DNA from: Phycisphaerae bacterium
GTDB lineage: Bacteria > Planctomycetota > Phycisphaerae > Phycisphaerales > SM1A02
DNA: 7,382 bases
Reading direction: 5' to 3'
NCBI GenBank assembly: GCA_030432455.1
Contig: JAUIHC010000143.1
Coordinates: forward strand, 1 to 7,382
Position numbers and translations under genes: made by a program. The notes under the pieces were generated by a model, which made no database searches, was not told the origin of the DNA, and saw only the letters and a list, made by a program, of their open reading frames with translations. This document shows positions 5,784 to 7,382 of the stretch, piece by piece. Each line of letters starts with the position of its first letter. Position 1 is the stretch's first letter.

Positions 5784-6608
5784 ATGTCCCGGATCCATCC
5801 CACCGCCATCGTGGACCCTCGGGTCGAACTCGCCGACGACGTCGAGATCGGACCGTACTGCCTGCTCGAAGGCCGCATCCGAATCGGTGCGGGAACCAGA
5901 CTGCGCGGGCATTGCTTCCTGCAGGGACCCCTGGTCATCGGCGAAGGCAACGACCTCTGGCCGTTCTGCGCGATCGGAGTCGCCCCCCAGACCCTGCACT
6001 TCGATCCCGCGATGGACGGCCCCGGCACGATCATCGGCGACCACAACATCTTCCGCGAGCATTCCTCGGTCCATCGGGCGATCCACGAGACCGAGCCGAC
6101 CCGGATCGGCAACCACAACCTCTTCATGGACTCCGCCCACGCCGGCCACGACGTGCAGATGGCGAACCGGGTGGTGGTCGCCAAGGGCGCGGCGATCGGC
6201 GGACACGCGATCATCGAGGATCATGTCATCATCGGGGGCAACTCGGGCGTCCATCAGTTCGTCCGGCTCGGCCGGGGCTGCATGCTCAGCGGCTCGGGCG
6301 GCACCGCCCTCGACGTCATGCCGTGGTTCCTCGTGACCCTCCTCAACGTCGCCGGCAGCTTCAACATCGTCGGCCTGCGACGGCATGGCTTCACCCCGGA
6401 TCAGATCGACACCGTCCGCTGGGTCTACAAGCTCTTCTGCCGGAGCGGGCTCCCGCTCGCGGCCGCCACCGAGCAACTCCGCGAGCGGGCGGGCGATCCG
6501 GTCATCGACGAGTACCTCTCGTTCCTCTCGAAGTCCTCCCGGGCGATCTGCACGATGCGGGGACGCCGCGACGGACGGGAACGAGCCGAACCCGCCGAGG
6601 CTCGGTGA
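5784..6608 (+). CDS. lpxA: acyl-[ACP]-UDP-N-acetylglucosamine O-acyltransferase (LpxA)
   Basis: First enzyme of lipid A synthesis: moves a 3-hydroxyacyl chain from ACP to UDP-GlcNAc, in the cytoplasm. The protein has 274 residues. The first two thirds are left-handed beta-helix hexapeptide repeats starting at IHPTAIVDP. The active-site segment DSAHAGHDV contains His119 and His122, the latter matching the catalytic His125 of E. coli. GGNSGVHQF (151-159) and GLRRHGF (197-203) are LpxA hallmarks, and the helical C-terminal domain includes VYKLFCRSG (214-222). The ATG at 5784 gives the family N-terminus; an in-frame ATG at 5721 would add 21 atypical residues. Divergences are the segment MPWFLVTLLNVAGSFN where most LpxA have a GN(P/H)A-type turn, and a basic tail after about residue 255. 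The stop overlaps the next start (GTGA). The presence of LpxA implies a lipid A-type outer membrane. Confidence 0.93.
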   Translation: MSRIHPTAIVDPRVELADDVEIGPYCLLEGRIRIGAGTRLRGHCFLQGPLVIGEGNDLWPFCAIGVAPQTLHFDPAMDGPGTIIGDHNIFREHSSVHRAIHETEPTRIGNHNLFMDSAHAGHDVQMANRVVVAKGAAIGGHAIIEDHVIIGGNSGVHQFVRLGRGCMLSGSGGTALDVMPWFLVTLLNVAGSFNIVGLRRHGFTPDQIDTVRWVYKLFCRSGLPLAAATEQLRERAGDPVIDEYLSFLSKSSRAICTMRGRRDGRERAEPAEAR

Positions 6609-7382
6609 CCCTGCTCCCGCACAGCCTGAGGATCCTCGGCAGCGGTTCGAGCGGCAACGCCGCGATCATCGATCTGACCGACGGCGGCGGCCGACGACGA
6701 CACATCCTGATCGACCTCGGACTCGGCCCCCGGACCCTCCCGACCCGGGCCGATCTCTCCGGCGGCTTCGAGCCCGATGCGGTGGTCGCGGTGCTGATCA
6801 CCCACGGCGATCAGGATCATCTGAGACCGTCGTGGTCACGTTCGCTTCACGCCACCGAATGGCCCGTCCACGCCCTCCCGAGCCACCACCCCGCCCTCGC
6901 GCGGACCGGGGTGCCCGCCGCGTCCCTTCGACCGCTTCCCGACCACGGACGCGAGATCGAGATCGCCCCGGGCGTCGTCGCCACCACCGCCATCGCACCC
7001 CACGACGACCACGGCACCGCGACGATCAGACTGCGGTTCGGCCGCGCCGACGACTCGACGTCGCTCGGTTGGGCGACGGATCTCGGTCGGGTGACCCCCG
7101 CCGTCGAGTCGGTCCTCGACGGCTGCGACGTGATCGCGATCGAGTCGAACTACGACCCGCACCTCCAGTCGACCTCGCCCCGGCCCCCGTTCCTGAAGCA
7201 GCGGATCACCGGCGGTCACGGGCATCTCTCGAACGACGAGTCGATCGACGCGGTACTGCGGCTGGCCGGGCGGCACGAGCCGACCGCGATCACCCTGCTG
7301 CATCTTTCCCGCGACTGCAACCACCCCGACATCGTGGACGCCCTGTGGCGAACGAAGGCCCCCGATCTGCACCGACGGCTGC
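6605..7382 (+). CDS. YycJ/WalJ-like metallo-beta-lactamase-fold hydrolase, 3' end cut by window
   Basis: Open from GTG 6605, which overlaps the lpxA stop (GTGA), to the window end: 259 residues visible, close to the usual full length of about 260-270. The N-terminus RILGSGSSGNA (9-19) is the YycJ/WalJ hallmark. Further family motifs are ILIDLG, ITHGDQDH with metal-site residues His67, Asp69, Asp71 and His72, APHDDHG (His133), WATDLG (Asp159), IAIESNYDPHL, LKQRITGGHGHLSN, and LLHLSRDCNHPDI (His233). Relatives are described as nucleases or as accessories of the WalRK system; I see no walRK genes here, so a nuclease or other phosphoesterase role is only an inference. It is odd that the usual HxHxDH is HGDQDH, with Asp replacing the second His, as in ComEC-type domains. 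It is translationally coupled to lpxA. Confidence 0.88.
   Translation, partial: MTLLPHSLRILGSGSSGNAAIIDLTDGGGRRRHILIDLGLGPRTLPTRADLSGGFEPDAVVAVLITHGDQDHLRPSWSRSLHATEWPVHALPSHHPALARTGVPAASLRPLPDHGREIEIAPGVVATTAIAPHDDHGTATIRLRFGRADDSTSLGWATDLGRVTPAVESVLDGCDVIAIESNYDPHLQSTSPRPPFLKQRITGGHGHLSNDESIDAVLRLAGRHEPTAITLLHLSRDCNHPDIVDALWRTKAPDLHRRL

Noticed and set aside
5658..6476. Minus-strand 272-codon frame opposite lpxA
   Set aside because: It is an antisense shadow of lpxA, with Asp/Val/Gly/Arg-biased composition and no recognisable motif.
6836..7372. Minus-strand 178-codon frame at the window end
   Set aside because: It lies opposite the YycJ-like gene, whose family motifs are clear on the plus strand through to the window end.

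Overview
The window is GC-rich bacterial DNA with strong G/C bias at third codon positions, densely packed with short or overlapping gene junctions. Taken together, the genes suggest a Gram-negative-type member of the Planctomycetota, probably near the Phycisphaerae. They include lpxA for lipid A, a Skp/OmpH-like periplasmic chaperone, lipB, and a small membrane protein ending in a CxxC...CPECG zinc ribbon of a kind common in planctomycetes. The lineage is an inference from gene content and style; no rRNA gene is present to test it.

Layout. Bases 1-4880 hold a plus-strand run: the tail of an unidentified gene (1-111), an exported protein with two copies of a lipocalin-like motif (111-914), a formamidopyrimidine-DNA glycosylase (mutM, 936-1733), a two-helix membrane protein with a zinc ribbon (1730-2284), the ribosomal GTPase lepA (2281-4086), and a Skp/OmpH-like chaperone (4164-4880). 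Three of these junctions are stop/start overlaps (TGATG, ATGA, GTGA), so much of the run is probably one translationally coupled transcript. lipB (4988-5722) lies on the minus strand, convergent with the chaperone gene. lpxA (5784-6608) diverges from lipB. It overlaps by four bases (GTGA) a YycJ/WalJ-like metallo-beta-lactamase-fold hydrolase that runs off the window end.

Functions. mutM and possibly the YycJ-like protein serve DNA maintenance, lepA serves translation, the chaperone and LpxA serve the outer envelope, and LipB makes the lipoyl cofactor. This is mainly a housekeeping segment and I see no mobile element, CRISPR array, toxin or defence system.

The unusual points are as follows. 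The MutM lacks all four zinc-finger cysteines and instead has a C-terminus resembling plant and fungal FPG. The YycJ-like protein has HxDxDH in place of HxHxDH. Three successive gene boundaries carry tandem repeats of different periods: 15 nt at the lepA start, 3 nt (twelve GTA units) between lepA and the chaperone gene, and 7 nt filling the convergent gap before lipB. The 7-nt repeat leaves the RNA downstream of lipB almost without G, which resembles a Rho-loading region.
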